Notes: generated by a model not told the origin, from the sequence alone. Positions 54,697 through 63,897 are shown, numbered from the stretch's first letter. The stretch is 64,000 bases of DNA from Actinomycetota bacterium (GCA_009773565.1 WSXY01000004.1:86370-150369), one strand, 5' to 3'. Translations and numbers: made by a program.

Positions 54697-55071
54697 TCAG
54701 TCGCGAGTACCGAGGAGTTCCTCGATGCGCGAGATGAGCTGATCCGCGTCGACGGGTTTGGTGATGTAGTCGTCACAACCGGCCGCCATCGCTTTGCCAC
54801 GATCACCCTTCATCGAGTGAGCGGTCAACGCGATAAGCGGGATACCGGCGAACCGCTCGTCGGCCTTGATGCGCCGGGTCGCCTCATAGCCATCCAATTT
54901 GGGAAGCTGGACATCCATAAGAATGATGTCGGGAACGTGCTCCGCGACGGCGGCGACAGCCTCTTCGCCGTCCTCGGCAACTACGACGACATAACCGCTC
55001 TTCTCGAGGAGAAACGTCACGAGATATCGGTTCTGCGGGTTATCTTCGACGAGCAGTATCTTCGTTGCCAT
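54697..55071 (-). CDS. CheY-like single-domain response regulator
   Basis: A 124-residue receiver: acidic pair in ILLVEDNPQN, phospho-acceptor in IILMDVQLPKLDG, switch residue in IALTAHSMKGD and lysine in DDYITKPVD. No output domain, so it acts by protein contact, like DivK or CheY. No kinase is adjacent. Confidence 0.9.
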   Translation of the reverse strand: MATKILLVEDNPQNRYLVTFLLEKSGYVVVVAEDGEEAVAAVAEHVPDIILMDVQLPKLDGYEATRRIKADERFAGIPLIALTAHSMKGDRGKAMAAGCDDYITKPVDADQLISRIEELLGTRD

Positions 55072-55361
55072 CGGTCTCGCCTTTCCGGAGCCCGGCCCGC
55101 CGTTCCCCAGCGACAGGCATCGCCGACACCATGCCCTCTTACTGCACTACCGTCAAGTGCTGCTTCTGGTTACTTTCCCCAGAGAGCACGATTCATGCAG
55201 ATCCTGTAGCAGCTAATACTAGACCGAACGTCAAGAATACGCCGAGGTTGCCATCGACGTCGTATTCGGGCCCGACCAACCGTACCGAGCCTTAACCTAT
55301 CCTATGACCGCGCACGAACGCACATCAAGCGCGTCCCCCGCGCATCCCCTACCATGTGCGT
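55072..55361. other. 290-bp intergenic region with one spaced inverted repeat
   Basis: Divergent spacer between the CheY-like gene and the ABC ATPase gene. GAATACG (55235-55241) and CGTATTC (55261-55267) form a 7-bp inverted repeat 19 bp apart, which could be a binding site. No strong promoter pair or gene seen. Confidence 0.4.
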
Positions 55362-56144
55362 ATGAACACACCGCTTCTTGAACTCCGCAACGCGACGGTC
55401 GTACGCGACGGTCGCGCGATTCTCGACATCGATCACCTCGTGCTACACGAGGGTGAGCACGTCGCAATCCTCGGCCCGAACGGCTCGGGCAAGTCAACGC
55501 TGGTCGGCCTGCTCACGCGCGATGTCCGACCGCTCTGCCGCGACGACGGCCCGAGCGTACTCTTGCGCGGGCGGGCGCTCTGGGATCTCATCGAAGCCCG
55601 GCAGTTCCTTGGCGTCGTCTCGAATGCGCTACAAGACGACTACGACCGCCGCGTCAGCGTGCGCGACACCGTGCTGTCAGGATTCTTCGGCTCGATCGGC
55701 CTGTACCGCGAGCGCGAGCTCACCCCGGAGATGCGAGCCCGCGCGGATGAGCTTCTCGAACTGCTCGGCATCGCGGCGTACGCCAAGCGCATGATGAACA
55801 CACTTTCGACCGGCGAGGCACGCCGCGCACTTATCGCGCGCGCGCTCGTGCATGACCCGGCCGCGCTTGTATTCGACGAGCCATGCAGCGGACTTGACCC
55901 GCATGCGACGTGGAGCTTCCTGAGGACGCTGCGCTCGCTCGCAACGTCGGAACGCACGCTCGTACTGGTGACACACCACGTAAGCGACATCGTGCCTGAG
56001 ATCTCGCGCGTCATCATGCTCAAAGAGGGTCGGATATTCTCAGACGGGCCGAAGAGCGAGGTCATGACCTCCGAGCACCTCTCAGCACTTTTCGACTTCC
56101 CGGCCACGCTCGAAGAGCGCGACGGCGCCTACCGCCTGTGGTAG
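55362..56144 (+). CDS. Soluble ABC-type ATPase, no permease partner
   Basis: About 260 residues of a single ABC nucleotide-binding domain: Walker A GPNGSGKST, signature LSTGEARRA (LSGGQ variant), Walker B ALVFDEPCSGLD and switch His in LVLVTHH. Similar in plan to YlmA/ModF-like cytosolic ATPases. No membrane component is encoded nearby, so its partner is unknown. ATG 55362 taken over GTG 55356; no good ribosome binding site is visible for either. Confidence 0.8.
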   Translation: MNTPLLELRNATVVRDGRAILDIDHLVLHEGEHVAILGPNGSGKSTLVGLLTRDVRPLCRDDGPSVLLRGRALWDLIEARQFLGVVSNALQDDYDRRVSVRDTVLSGFFGSIGLYRERELTPEMRARADELLELLGIAAYAKRMMNTLSTGEARRALIARALVHDPAALVFDEPCSGLDPHATWSFLRTLRSLATSERTLVLVTHHVSDIVPEISRVIMLKEGRIFSDGPKSEVMTSEHLSALFDFPATLEERDGAYRLW

Positions 56145-56160
56145 AGAGCGCGCGCACTCA

Positions 56161-59097
56161 CTACTGGAGCGTCGCAGAAACTGTATCGCGAACCGCCTGG
56201 CTCAGAGCACCCGTGCCGCCGAAATACCGTATGTGCTCCGTCGGCACGTAGTGTGCGACAAGTGCCGCCCGCACACGAGAGTCGAGGTACGTCGTGGGCG
56301 TCAGGAGCATGACCGAACGGGACTCGCCAAGCGCCGGACCGGCGGCGAGTGCGTCCGGGAAGTCATTGCCTGTGGCGATTCCCGCGTTGTCGAATGTGAA
56401 TCCTTCCGTGGAAGACGCGTACTCGGCGAAACTGACCGCCATGGCGTACCGGTCGACCGAGGATGCAACACGATCGACCGAGACGCCGGCGATGCCATCA
56501 AGGGCCGTCTGTACCGCAGTACTCACGCTGGCCGTCGAACCGACGATATCGATATGGGTGACCCCGAGCGCTGCGATGGTACTCCGAAGCGCGGTGTCGA
56601 CACCCTTCGTGCCGATCAGGAGCACGGGCCGTTGGCCGGCATACGCGACGGGCGACGCAAGAAGCGCGTCAGAAAACGTCGCGCCAGTTGCAACGAACGC
56701 AGTGCCGGAATACGGGATGCCTTTCGCTGCAAGCACGATGCCGACCCGACGCGCGATGAGATTGGCGGTGGCATAGCGATCGATTCCGCCAAGACGCACC
56801 ACTCTCGCGCTGCCAACGAGCGCCTTCAGATCCGTTTCGGTCTGCGACGAGACGACGCCCGTACCGCCGGCAATATAGACCGTGCGCGGTGACCGCCCCT
56901 GCGTGAGTCGGTTGATCTCGGTTCTCACCAGGGCTGGCAAGCTACCGGTGCTCTTCACCAGCAGAATCGGGCAGCGCGCGGCACCGGCGAGGCCCCCGGC
57001 CCCAAGAGCGTCCGGGAAGTTGCCCCCGGTCGCAATGATCACGGTATCGCAGGAACCGGTCGCGAAGGTCGAGCGAGAGACCGCAAGCGCGGTGGTGTAG
57101 CGGTCGGTTCCCTCAAGGGCCATCGACGAGAACGCCCGCACGGCGGCATAGTTGAGGGTGATGGTGTCGGTAAGTGGCGTCATATTGAGCGCTGCATCCC
57201 GGTACTGCACCGCGACAGTCTTGGTGCCCTCAGCATCGGGGAGCATGATATTTACTGTCGCCGCATACGCTCGCCACGGTCCGAAGGTCAGGCCATCGGC
57301 CGCGATACGCATCTCGGTCGCCCCGGTGATGCTGGAGTCAACGGTAACGGCAGTTGTCGCAGTCCATGATGCACCCCCGGCAATAGCAAACGTACCCTGG
57401 GGCGCTGTTGTGTCGATACGAACGGCACGGTGCGCAGTCGCGGTGCTCCAGTTACCTGACGAGTCAACCGCGCGGACATGAAGGTACCACACGCCATCTG
57501 CCTTGCCGCTGCACGTGAGGGTCGTCGCCGATCCCTCCGGTGTTGCGTCAGGTATGGTACCGGCGGTCTGGTCAAGTACGTACGAGTACGTGATCGGGCT
57601 GGAGTCAGTCGCGCTCCACGAGAAGCTCACATCGTGGTTCGAGTACCACGTCGATTCGACCGTATGGCTAATCGAGGAAATCGTGCCCATGACCGGCGGG
57701 GTGACGTCCCCTGAGAAGCCGTAGATCCAGCGGATGCCGGCAAGATCGTCGGCCGAAAGCGCGCGGCGAGTCTCTTCGGCGGCTACAAAGCCATACATGA
57801 CCTTCGATTCGCTCCCGTCCAATGACCCGTACTGGTCGCTGAGATTCAGAGAGTGACCAAGCTCGTGGAGCGCTACAGCCTGGATATCGTACGTACCGCC
57901 GGTACCATCGCCCCAGTTGAATGCGTCGTTGAAGACGATGTCTGACTCGATAATCTGGTTGACCGGGGGTTCGTAATACCAGATCCAGTTCGCCGCAAGC
58001 GCCCCCGTGAACCCACTGCTCGCCCAGAAGATGTCGTTCTTGTTGTTTTGCCCCGGCGGGTTGACGGTACTCGTACTTGCGACCACGCCGTCAATGAACT
58101 TGAAGTCCGACGCGGCATTCCAGGTCGCGGCGGCGGCGTCCACAAGCGCTTTCTCGGACGTGGTGTCCGCGCAATTTGCGTTGACGAGATACTTCGCAGA
58201 GGGGGTTCCGCCGAGCCACTTGACTCCGCCGTAGGAGAAGCCGACATCGTATGAGCAACTCGCGCTCGAACTGGCATCAGCATTTTTGACAGTGACTCCG
58301 CCGCTGCTCGCGCCTTTTGGCACGGTGCATGTTATCGACACGTCGGACCACGCGGTCACAATCGCTGTGAGGTCTGGCAGGCCACTCCGTCGAAAGAAGG
58401 TGACAGTGCCCTGCGTCGAGCCGAAGCCTGTTCCCGAGATCGTTACGGTATCGCCAGTGCCGGCGCTGACGTCGGAGGGGCTCATGCCGGAAATCGTCAG
58501 TGCCTCCAATGGTGTGATGACTGCAACGGCGGCGTCCGCTGCGCGCATGGCCACCGTTCCGGCGATTGTCTCGGCAAGCGTCATCGGCGTACCCTTGGCG
58601 GCCTTGACACGGCGCTTCAAAGACATAAGCGACTCACCAGCAGAGCCGACGCGGGTGCCGGAGATCGCGAGCGCACCCTGGGCACCAGCAACGACCTGAC
58701 GGTTCGCGCCGAAGAAGACAACGTAACGACCACCTTGAATGAACACGGGCGTTTCGGACACCATCAAGCCGATGCCACCGACCTCGCCACCGGGCTGCGT
58801 GATGGTGATGGTGCTCGCGGGGGCACCGGCGATAGTCTCGCTCACCCGCACGACGATATCGGTCACGATGCCGGCCCGCGGGCCCGCGACAGGGTCGAGA
58901 GCGCGCGCTGTCGTCGAGATGCACACACCCTCGACAACCGTGCGCGCTTCTGCAGACATGCGCTCGATGGAGACTGGAATCGATGCCGCCAGGGCCGGAG
59001 TCGCGCTCGCGAGCACGCAGATAACAGCGACGACAAACGCGGTAGCAGCCATCGCTACCGTGCGGAGGTGCGTGCGAGCTCCGAACATGCGTCCCAT
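56161..59097 (-). CDS. Secreted matrixin-like metalloprotease with IPT domain and CWB2 repeats
   Basis: About 978 residues. A signal peptide (hydrophobic stretch ending PALAAS), a Cys-containing N-terminal part, an IPT/TIG-like domain (GTGFGSTQGTVTF), and a peptidase M10-like domain with HELGHSLNLSD: the HExxH zinc pair, then D where matrixins have H. It ends with three CWB2 repeats (motifs such as EGTDRYTTA, GGIDRYATA, SVDRYAMA and ATGxxFxDAL), which hold proteins to the cell wall in Gram-positive anaerobes. Start uncertain: ATGs at 59121, 59097 and 59088 all fit. Role at the surface inferred. Confidence 0.85.
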   Translation of the reverse strand: MGRMFGARTHLRTVAMAATAFVVAVICVLASATPALAASIPVSIERMSAEARTVVEGVCISTTARALDPVAGPRAGIVTDIVVRVSETIAGAPASTITITQPGGEVGGIGLMVSETPVFIQGGRYVVFFGANRQVVAGAQGALAISGTRVGSAGESLMSLKRRVKAAKGTPMTLAETIAGTVAMRAADAAVAVITPLEALTISGMSPSDVSAGTGDTVTISGTGFGSTQGTVTFFRRSGLPDLTAIVTAWSDVSITCTVPKGASSGGVTVKNADASSSASCSYDVGFSYGGVKWLGGTPSAKYLVNANCADTTSEKALVDAAAATWNAASDFKFIDGVVASTSTVNPPGQNNKNDIFWASSGFTGALAANWIWYYEPPVNQIIESDIVFNDAFNWGDGTGGTYDIQAVALHELGHSLNLSDQYGSLDGSESKVMYGFVAAEETRRALSADDLAGIRWIYGFSGDVTPPVMGTISSISHTVESTWYSNHDVSFSWSATDSSPITYSYVLDQTAGTIPDATPEGSATTLTCSGKADGVWYLHVRAVDSSGNWSTATAHRAVRIDTTAPQGTFAIAGGASWTATTAVTVDSSITGATEMRIAADGLTFGPWRAYAATVNIMLPDAEGTKTVAVQYRDAALNMTPLTDTITLNYAAVRAFSSMALEGTDRYTTALAVSRSTFATGSCDTVIIATGGNFPDALGAGGLAGAARCPILLVKSTGSLPALVRTEINRLTQGRSPRTVYIAGGTGVVSSQTETDLKALVGSARVVRLGGIDRYATANLIARRVGIVLAAKGIPYSGTAFVATGATFSDALLASPVAYAGQRPVLLIGTKGVDTALRSTIAALGVTHIDIVGSTASVSTAVQTALDGIAGVSVDRVASSVDRYAMAVSFAEYASSTEGFTFDNAGIATGNDFPDALAAGPALGESRSVMLLTPTTYLDSRVRAALVAHYVPTEHIRYFGGTGALSQAVRDTVSATLQ

Positions 59098-59201
59098 ACC
59101 TCGGTTCCGTTCACGGGTCATCAGGGGTTGTATCGGCAGGATTGCCGAGATTCCTAACCCGTAGAAACGCGAACGGTCACGTGGTAAGGGGCCGCTTCGT
59201 G

Positions 59202-59972
59202 TCAGCCTTTGCTCGCCGCAATGACCACCTGGTGAATCGTAAAGGTCGTCTCGGACCCCTCGCCCTCTGCAGCCATCCACGCAGCAGTGGTCTCACCTGC
59301 GTCGGCGAGCAACTCGCGGAGCTGTGTGACCGTTTGAGGCGTACATCCTTGCCTGGCGGACCACGTCTCGAGGCTCATGCGCTTCTCGAAATGCTCGACG
59401 GCCTCGATTTCCAGATTTGCGCGGCGCAGCACCTCTCGCCACGCACCTTCGGCAAGCGAGCGTTGATGGCTCGGGTCACGGAGGCGCTCGAAGAGGTTCA
59501 CGAACGTCGCGGCTGCGGCGTTGTCGGGAACACACTGGTCGTGGAGTACGAAGCGACCGCCGGGACGCAGCACGCGCGCGACCGCGTCGGCGAACGCCTG
59601 CACGTCCGGGAAGTGATGTGCGGCGATGCGGCAGGTCACAAGGTCGAATGACGCGTCCGGGAACGGGAGGGCCTCCGCGTCGCCAAGCACGAACTCTATG
59701 CCGGCGACGTCGCGCTCAGCGGCGAGCCCGCGGGCGGCGTCAAGCATCTCCGGTGTAAGGTCGAGTGCGACCATCCCCGCCACGAACGGCGCGATGGCGA
59801 TCGCCGTATGTCCCCCGCCGGTAGCCACGTCAAGCGCGACCCACTCGGGGCGCGCATCCGCCAGGCGCACAACGGCCTCGAGGTCTTCGCCACCCGCATG
59901 CGACTCGCTCGTGACGTATGCATGCGCGTGCGCGGCGAAGCGCTCGCGCGAGCGGGATTTGGGATCGGTCAT
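59202..59972 (-). CDS. SAM-dependent methyltransferase, class I (Methyltransf_11-like)
   Basis: A 256-residue protein. The SAM motif is VALDVATGGGHTAIA (near residues 46-60), with LDLTPEML and DAEALPFPDASFDLVTCRIAAHHFPD as the next motifs, like UbiE-type enzymes. Substrate unknown. Its start overlaps psuG by 4 bases, so they share a transcript. Confidence 0.85.
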   Translation of the reverse strand: MTDPKSRSRERFAAHAHAYVTSESHAGGEDLEAVVRLADARPEWVALDVATGGGHTAIAIAPFVAGMVALDLTPEMLDAARGLAAERDVAGIEFVLGDAEALPFPDASFDLVTCRIAAHHFPDVQAFADAVARVLRPGGRFVLHDQCVPDNAAAATFVNLFERLRDPSHQRSLAEGAWREVLRRANLEIEAVEHFEKRMSLETWSARQGCTPQTVTQLRELLADAGETTAAWMAAEGEGSETTFTIHQVVIAASKG

Positions 59973-60886
59973 CGGGTTCCTTCCGAGAGTGCGCCGGCGA
60001 TTCTCGCAGCAAGTCTGACGTTGTTGTACACAAGCTCCTTGTTCGCCGTTTCGCTGCGGCCTCCTGTGAGGGCGTGGATTCGGCCGAGCAGAAACGGCGT
60101 GACTTCCTTGCCGCGCACACCCTTCGCGGTGGCCTCGGCAAGTGCGGTCTCGATGACACCGTCGATCTCTGCGTGCGAGAGTTCGTACTCCCTCGGAATG
60201 GGATTCGCGACAACAACGCCGCCGGTGATCCCCAGCTCTCGGCGTGTCCGAAGAACCGCCGCGATAGCAGCAGCCGAATCGAGACGCGCGTCGACACCGA
60301 AGCCACTCGTGCGCGTGTAGAACGCAGGGAACTCATCGGTCGCGTAGCCGAGAACGGGCACACCGTGCGTCTCGAGATATTCGAGCGTGAGGCCGAGGTC
60401 GAGAACCGACTTCGCGCCCGCGCAGACGACAGCCACATCGGTGCGCGCAAGCTCCTCGAGGTCCGCGGAGATGTCGAAGCTGGCCTCGGCGCCCCGATGC
60501 ACGCCGCCGATACCACCCGTCGCGAAGACCCGGATGCCGGCCATCGCAGCGACCATCATCGTGGCGGCGACGGTCGTCGCACCGTCGCTTCCTTGCGCGA
60601 CAAGCGTGGCGAAGTCGCGACGGCTCACCTTCGGGATGCCCGGCGCAGTCGCGAGATGCTCGATACGATCGCGGTCGAGCCCGACGTGGATGCGCCCGCC
60701 GATGAGCGCGATCGTCGCAGGTACAGCACCCTCTTCGCGCGCGGTCGCCTCGGCGGTTAATGCGCACTCAACGTTCGCCGGGTACGGAAATCCGTGGCTG
60801 ATGATGGTGGATTCAAGCGCAACAACCGGCTTACCAAGGTCGAGTGCGGCGCGAACGTCCGGTGCGACCACGAGGATCGTGTTCAT
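59969..60886 (-). CDS. psuG: Pseudouridine-5'-phosphate glycosidase
   Basis: A 305-residue enzyme that splits pseudouridine 5'-phosphate into uracil and ribose-5-phosphate. VALESTIISHGFPYP, GVHRGAEASFDISADL and GVVVANPIPREYE are diagnostic. With the neighbouring kinase it forms the pseudouridine salvage pathway. 4-base overlap with the kinase gene upstream. Confidence 0.93.
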   Translation of the reverse strand: MNTILVVAPDVRAALDLGKPVVALESTIISHGFPYPANVECALTAEATAREEGAVPATIALIGGRIHVGLDRDRIEHLATAPGIPKVSRRDFATLVAQGSDGATTVAATMMVAAMAGIRVFATGGIGGVHRGAEASFDISADLEELARTDVAVVCAGAKSVLDLGLTLEYLETHGVPVLGYATDEFPAFYTRTSGFGVDARLDSAAAIAAVLRTRRELGITGGVVVANPIPREYELSHAEIDGVIETALAEATAKGVRGKEVTPFLLGRIHALTGGRSETANKELVYNNVRLAARIAGALSEGTR

Positions 60887-61797
60887 GACAACATCGTCTC
60901 CATCATCTCGAGTGCGGTCGCCTCGGCGATCTCCTCGCTCACGGTGCGCTCACTTGCAAGCGCGAGAGCCGCCATCGCCGAGGAGAACGCGGCAGCATGG
61001 GTGGTGTCGAAACCGGCCAGCTCGGCATAGACGAGGCCTGCCATGTACGCATCACCGGCGCCTGTCGCGTTCACCACACGGGCGGGAGGCGGCACGAAAC
61101 GCACGCGTCCTGCGGCCGTTGCGAAGAGCGCGCCCGCGATGCCGCCTGTGATGACGACCCGTCCGGCACCGGCACCGAGGAATGCATCGACAGCCGCTTC
61201 AATAGCGCCAGGAGCTGTGCCTGCGAGAGCGGCGGCTTCAAGTTCGTTGGTCTTGACGGTGTGTAGTGCGCCGAGCAAACCGAGCGCCCGCGGGGCCTTC
61301 GCAACCGAAACGGTGTCGAGGAAGATCGGCTTACCCGCCCAACGGGTGGCGACGTGTGCCAGCGTCTCGGCCGGTATGTTGGCGTCGAGAACGATCAGCG
61401 TGGCGTCATCGATTACCGAAGCGCTTTCGTCGAGTGCCGTTGGCGTCAGGGCCTCGAGCGCGCACATATCCGACACCGCAAGCGCCAGATCGCCCCGATT
61501 GTCCATGATCGCAAGGTACCGCGAGCCGGCGAGACCCGGCGTCGGGACCGAATGCACCGCAATACCAACGTTCGCGCATCCGGCCGCGAGTGCGTCGGCC
61601 TCAGGTCCGTCACCGAGCGCAGTCACCAGGCGTGTCACGACCCCAAGCCGGGCGAGATTCTCGGCGATGTTGCGCCCCACACCGCCCGCGCTTGTGCGCA
61701 CATGCCCCGGGTTCGAGTCGCACTGCACGAGCGACCGCTCGATGAAGCCGAGAATGTCGGTATTCGCCCCACCAATGACTGTGACCGGGCCGGGCAT
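60883..61797 (-). CDS. psuK: PfkB-family pseudouridine kinase
   Basis: A 304-residue ribokinase-fold enzyme: N-terminal GGANTDILG, SAGGVGRNIAENLARLG, and C-terminal catalytic motif NATGAGDAYMAG. Adjacent psuG strongly suggests pseudouridine as substrate. First gene of psuK-psuG-methyltransferase, each overlapping the next by 4 bases. Confidence 0.9.
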   Translation of the reverse strand: MPGPVTVIGGANTDILGFIERSLVQCDSNPGHVRTSAGGVGRNIAENLARLGVVTRLVTALGDGPEADALAAGCANVGIAVHSVPTPGLAGSRYLAIMDNRGDLALAVSDMCALEALTPTALDESASVIDDATLIVLDANIPAETLAHVATRWAGKPIFLDTVSVAKAPRALGLLGALHTVKTNELEAAALAGTAPGAIEAAVDAFLGAGAGRVVITGGIAGALFATAAGRVRFVPPPARVVNATGAGDAYMAGLVYAELAGFDTTHAAAFSSAMAALALASERTVSEEIAEATALEMMETMLS

Positions 61798-61824
61798 ATC
61801 TCTCTCCTCAAGATCATGAATCCG

Positions 61825-62556
61825 TCACTCGGAGGCGTTGCCTTTGATACTCGACAAGATGATCTTCACAGCCTCTTCGCACGAGTCCGTCATTTGGACG
61901 AGCCCCATGTCCCCCGCTGCTATAGTACCCTCCGCGACGAGTCGCTCAGCGAAGAACGCCATCATTGGCTGCCAGAACTCGGTTCCCATCGCGATGACGG
62001 GGAACGGATCCATCTTCCCGGTCTGAATGAGCGTGAGTGCCTCGAAGATCTCATCGAGGGTGCCAAAGCCTCCCGGCATGATCACGAACGCGCGCGAATA
62101 CTTGACCATCATCACCTTACGCACGAAGAAGTGCTCGAAGGTCATGACCCGGTCGAGGTACGGGTTGGGCTTCTGCTCGTGCGGCAGATGGATGTTCGCG
62201 CCGATCGAGAGCCCCCCGACCTCCTGCGCGCCACGGTTGGCAGCCTCCATGATACCGGGGCCACCGCCGGTCATCACCGCAAGATCGGCCGAAGCAAGCG
62301 CGCGGCCCATCTGACGGGCGAGCTCGTAATGGGGGTGCCCTTCCTTGAAGCGTGCCGAACCGAAGACCGTCACCATCGGCTGGTTTATGTTGAGGAACTC
62401 AAAGCCACGGAGGAACTCCAGGAAGATGCGAACCGCGCCCTCGGTATTCTCGGCATGCCCGTGGCTTCCGGCGAGGAACTCGGCTTCAGCACCGACGACT
62501 TGCTCAAGAAGCGACGGCGGGTAGGCATCCAGATCGTTGGGGTTGAAATCGGGCAT
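61825..62556 (-). CDS. LOG-family (TIGR00730-type) nucleoside 5'-monophosphate phosphoribohydrolase-like protein
   Basis: About 243 residues. LOG motif PGGFGTLDE and GGGPGIMEAANRGA are present. Members cleave nucleoside monophosphates such as cytokinin riboside phosphates or AMP; old annotations as lysine decarboxylase are wrong. GAGGAGG precedes ATG 62556. Its nucleoside theme fits psuK/psuG downstream, but the 27-base gap does not prove one operon. Confidence 0.88.
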   Translation of the reverse strand: MPDFNPNDLDAYPPSLLEQVVGAEAEFLAGSHGHAENTEGAVRIFLEFLRGFEFLNINQPMVTVFGSARFKEGHPHYELARQMGRALASADLAVMTGGGPGIMEAANRGAQEVGGLSIGANIHLPHEQKPNPYLDRVMTFEHFFVRKVMMVKYSRAFVIMPGGFGTLDEIFEALTLIQTGKMDPFPVIAMGTEFWQPMMAFFAERLVAEGTIAAGDMGLVQMTDSCEEAVKIILSSIKGNASE

Positions 62557-62638
62557 GCGACCTCCTCGGCAGGGTACGTCTGATGGTACCAGGAGCGGCG
62601 AGGCAGAAGCGGCCACCCGGAAATCTTCGGGCTCGGTG

Positions 62639-62669
62639 TTGACCCTCACGTAACGTAAGGGTTTACGCT
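62639..62669 (+). promoter_or_regulatory. MerR-type promoter with 19-bp spacer and dyad
   Basis: TTGACC (62639-62644) and TACGCT (62664-62669) are 19 bp apart; the spacer contains a 10-bp-arm dyad (62642-62662) matching at 9 of 10 arm positions. Long spacers with a central dyad are the hallmark of MerR-family promoters. It lies directly upstream of a MerR gene. Confidence 0.75.
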
Positions 62670-62689
62670 GTCCTCTGGAGGTGCGAGCC

Positions 62690-63451
62690 ATGGGTCACAC
62701 GGTTGGACAGGTCGCGAAGGTCGCGGGGATCAGCGTGCGCACGCTGCATCACTACGACGAAATCGGCCTGCTCGAGCCCTCAGAGCGCTCCGCGGCAGGC
62801 TACCGGCTCTACACCGATGACGACCTGGTGACGCTCCAGCAGGTCATGTTCTTCCGAGAGCTGGGATTCGGGCTCGATGACATCGCCAGGCTCATGCACG
62901 ACCCAGCATTCGACCGCCGCGAGGCGCTGCGGCTACAACACCGCATGCTTGCCGACAAGGCAGCGCAACTCATGAAGATGATGGATTCCGTCGACCGAAC
63001 GCTCGACGGACTACAGAAGGGCATCACGATGGAGAAGGCAGAGCTGTTCGAGGTCTTCGGCGATTTCAACCCGGCCGAGTACGAAGAAGAGGTCCAGGAG
63101 CGTTGGGGCAACACCGACGCGTACAGAGAGTCGGCACGCCGCACCAAGAAGTACACGACGGCCGACTGGCAACGCCTCAAAAACGAGAGCGAGCAGATCG
63201 GGACCGACACCGCCGGACTCATGGATGCAGGCGTTCCGGCGACCGACGCGCGCGCGATGGATCTTGCAGAACAGGCTCGCCTGCAGATCGATGCGTGGTT
63301 CTACCCGTGCTCGCACGAGATGCACGTTAACCTCGCCGAGATGTACATCGTCGACCCGCGCTTCATGGCGACGTACGAGAAGATCCACGTCGGCATGGCG
63401 CAGTACTGGCATGATGCGATACTCGCAAATGCAAAGCGCGCCGGTGGTTAA
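62690..63451 (+). CDS. MerR-family regulator, TipA-like
   Basis: About 253 residues. N-terminal winged helix (VGQVAKVAGISVRTLHHYDEIGLL), a long dimerisation coiled coil, and a TipAS-like C-terminal domain (about 140-250, PCSHEMHVNLAEMY). TipA proteins bind cyclic thiopeptides and other drugs and activate their own promoter. ATG 62690 has GGAGGTG upstream; the earlier GTG is not needed. Ligand here unknown. Confidence 0.9.
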   Translation: MGHTVGQVAKVAGISVRTLHHYDEIGLLEPSERSAAGYRLYTDDDLVTLQQVMFFRELGFGLDDIARLMHDPAFDRREALRLQHRMLADKAAQLMKMMDSVDRTLDGLQKGITMEKAELFEVFGDFNPAEYEEEVQERWGNTDAYRESARRTKKYTTADWQRLKNESEQIGTDTAGLMDAGVPATDARAMDLAEQARLQIDAWFYPCSHEMHVNLAEMYIVDPRFMATYEKIHVGMAQYWHDAILANAKRAGG

Positions 63452-63480
63452 CCGCTGATCCCACGCTCCACCACGCACGG

Positions 63481-63510
63481 AGCCCCGGCTCCTATGAAGG
63501 AACCGGGGCT
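63481..63510 (+). terminator. Rho-independent terminator after the TipA-like gene
   Basis: AGCCCCGG (63481-63488) pairs with CCGGGGCT (63503-63510), loop 14 bases, followed by TTTCG. Located 30 bases after the stop. The short T run lowers certainty. Confidence 0.6.
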
Positions 63511-63524
63511 TTCGCGAAACGGCA

Positions 63525-63542
63525 AGCACGGTTACCCGTGCT
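63525..63542 (-). terminator. Hairpin downstream of the cold-shock gene
   Basis: AGCACGG pairs with CCGTGCT across a 4-base loop, 7 bases past the csp stop on the minus strand. T run is weak. With the hairpin at 63481-63510 it may insulate the convergent genes. Confidence 0.4.
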
Positions 63543-63549
63543 GGGGGGA

Positions 63550-63753
63550 TTACGCCTTGCGGACGTTGCTCGCCTGCATCTTGCCGTTCTGGCCGGTGGT
63601 CACGTCGAACTCAACGGCCTGGCCCTCGTCGAGAGTCTTGAAGCCGTCACCCTGGATCTCGGAGAAATGGACGAACAGATCATCGCCATCCTCGCGAGAA
63701 ATGAAGCCGTAGCCCTTGTCCGGGTTGAACCACTTTACGGTACCGTTAGCCAT
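63550..63753 (-). CDS. Cold-shock protein, CspA family
   Basis: A 67-residue single OB-fold protein: [18 protein letters not shown] with RNA-binding motif RNP1, then LFVHF (RNP2). It binds single-stranded RNA and helps at low temperature or during growth. GGAGAG ribosome binding site. Preceded by a leader of about 107 bases. Confidence 0.96.
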   Translation of the reverse strand: MANGTVKWFNPDKGYGFISREDGDDLFVHFSEIQGDGFKTLDEGQAVEFDVTTGQNGKMQASNVRKA

Positions 63754-63867
63754 TCCAAACTCACTCTCCGCCCCGCAGGGCAAAACAAAAGCGACGAGAC
63801 AACGTATCCGCGAGACAGCAGACTGTCGCGCCGCACATCCGTGGCCCGTACGTGGGCCTGTGCGGAC

Positions 63868-63897
63868 ATAGTAAGACAATACTGAGCAATTTGTGAA
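63868..63897 (-). promoter_or_regulatory. Candidate csp promoter with long leader
   Basis: On the minus strand, TTCACA (63892-63897) and TACTAT (63868-63873) with 18-bp spacing. This gives a 5' leader of about 107 bases to the csp ATG, with hairpins such as GACAG/CTGTC. Long structured leaders are common for cold-shock genes. Confidence 0.5.

Noticed and set aside
61825..62556. Annotation as lysine decarboxylase
   Set aside because: The PGGxGTxxE motif marks LOG phosphoribohydrolases; there is no PLP-binding lysine motif.
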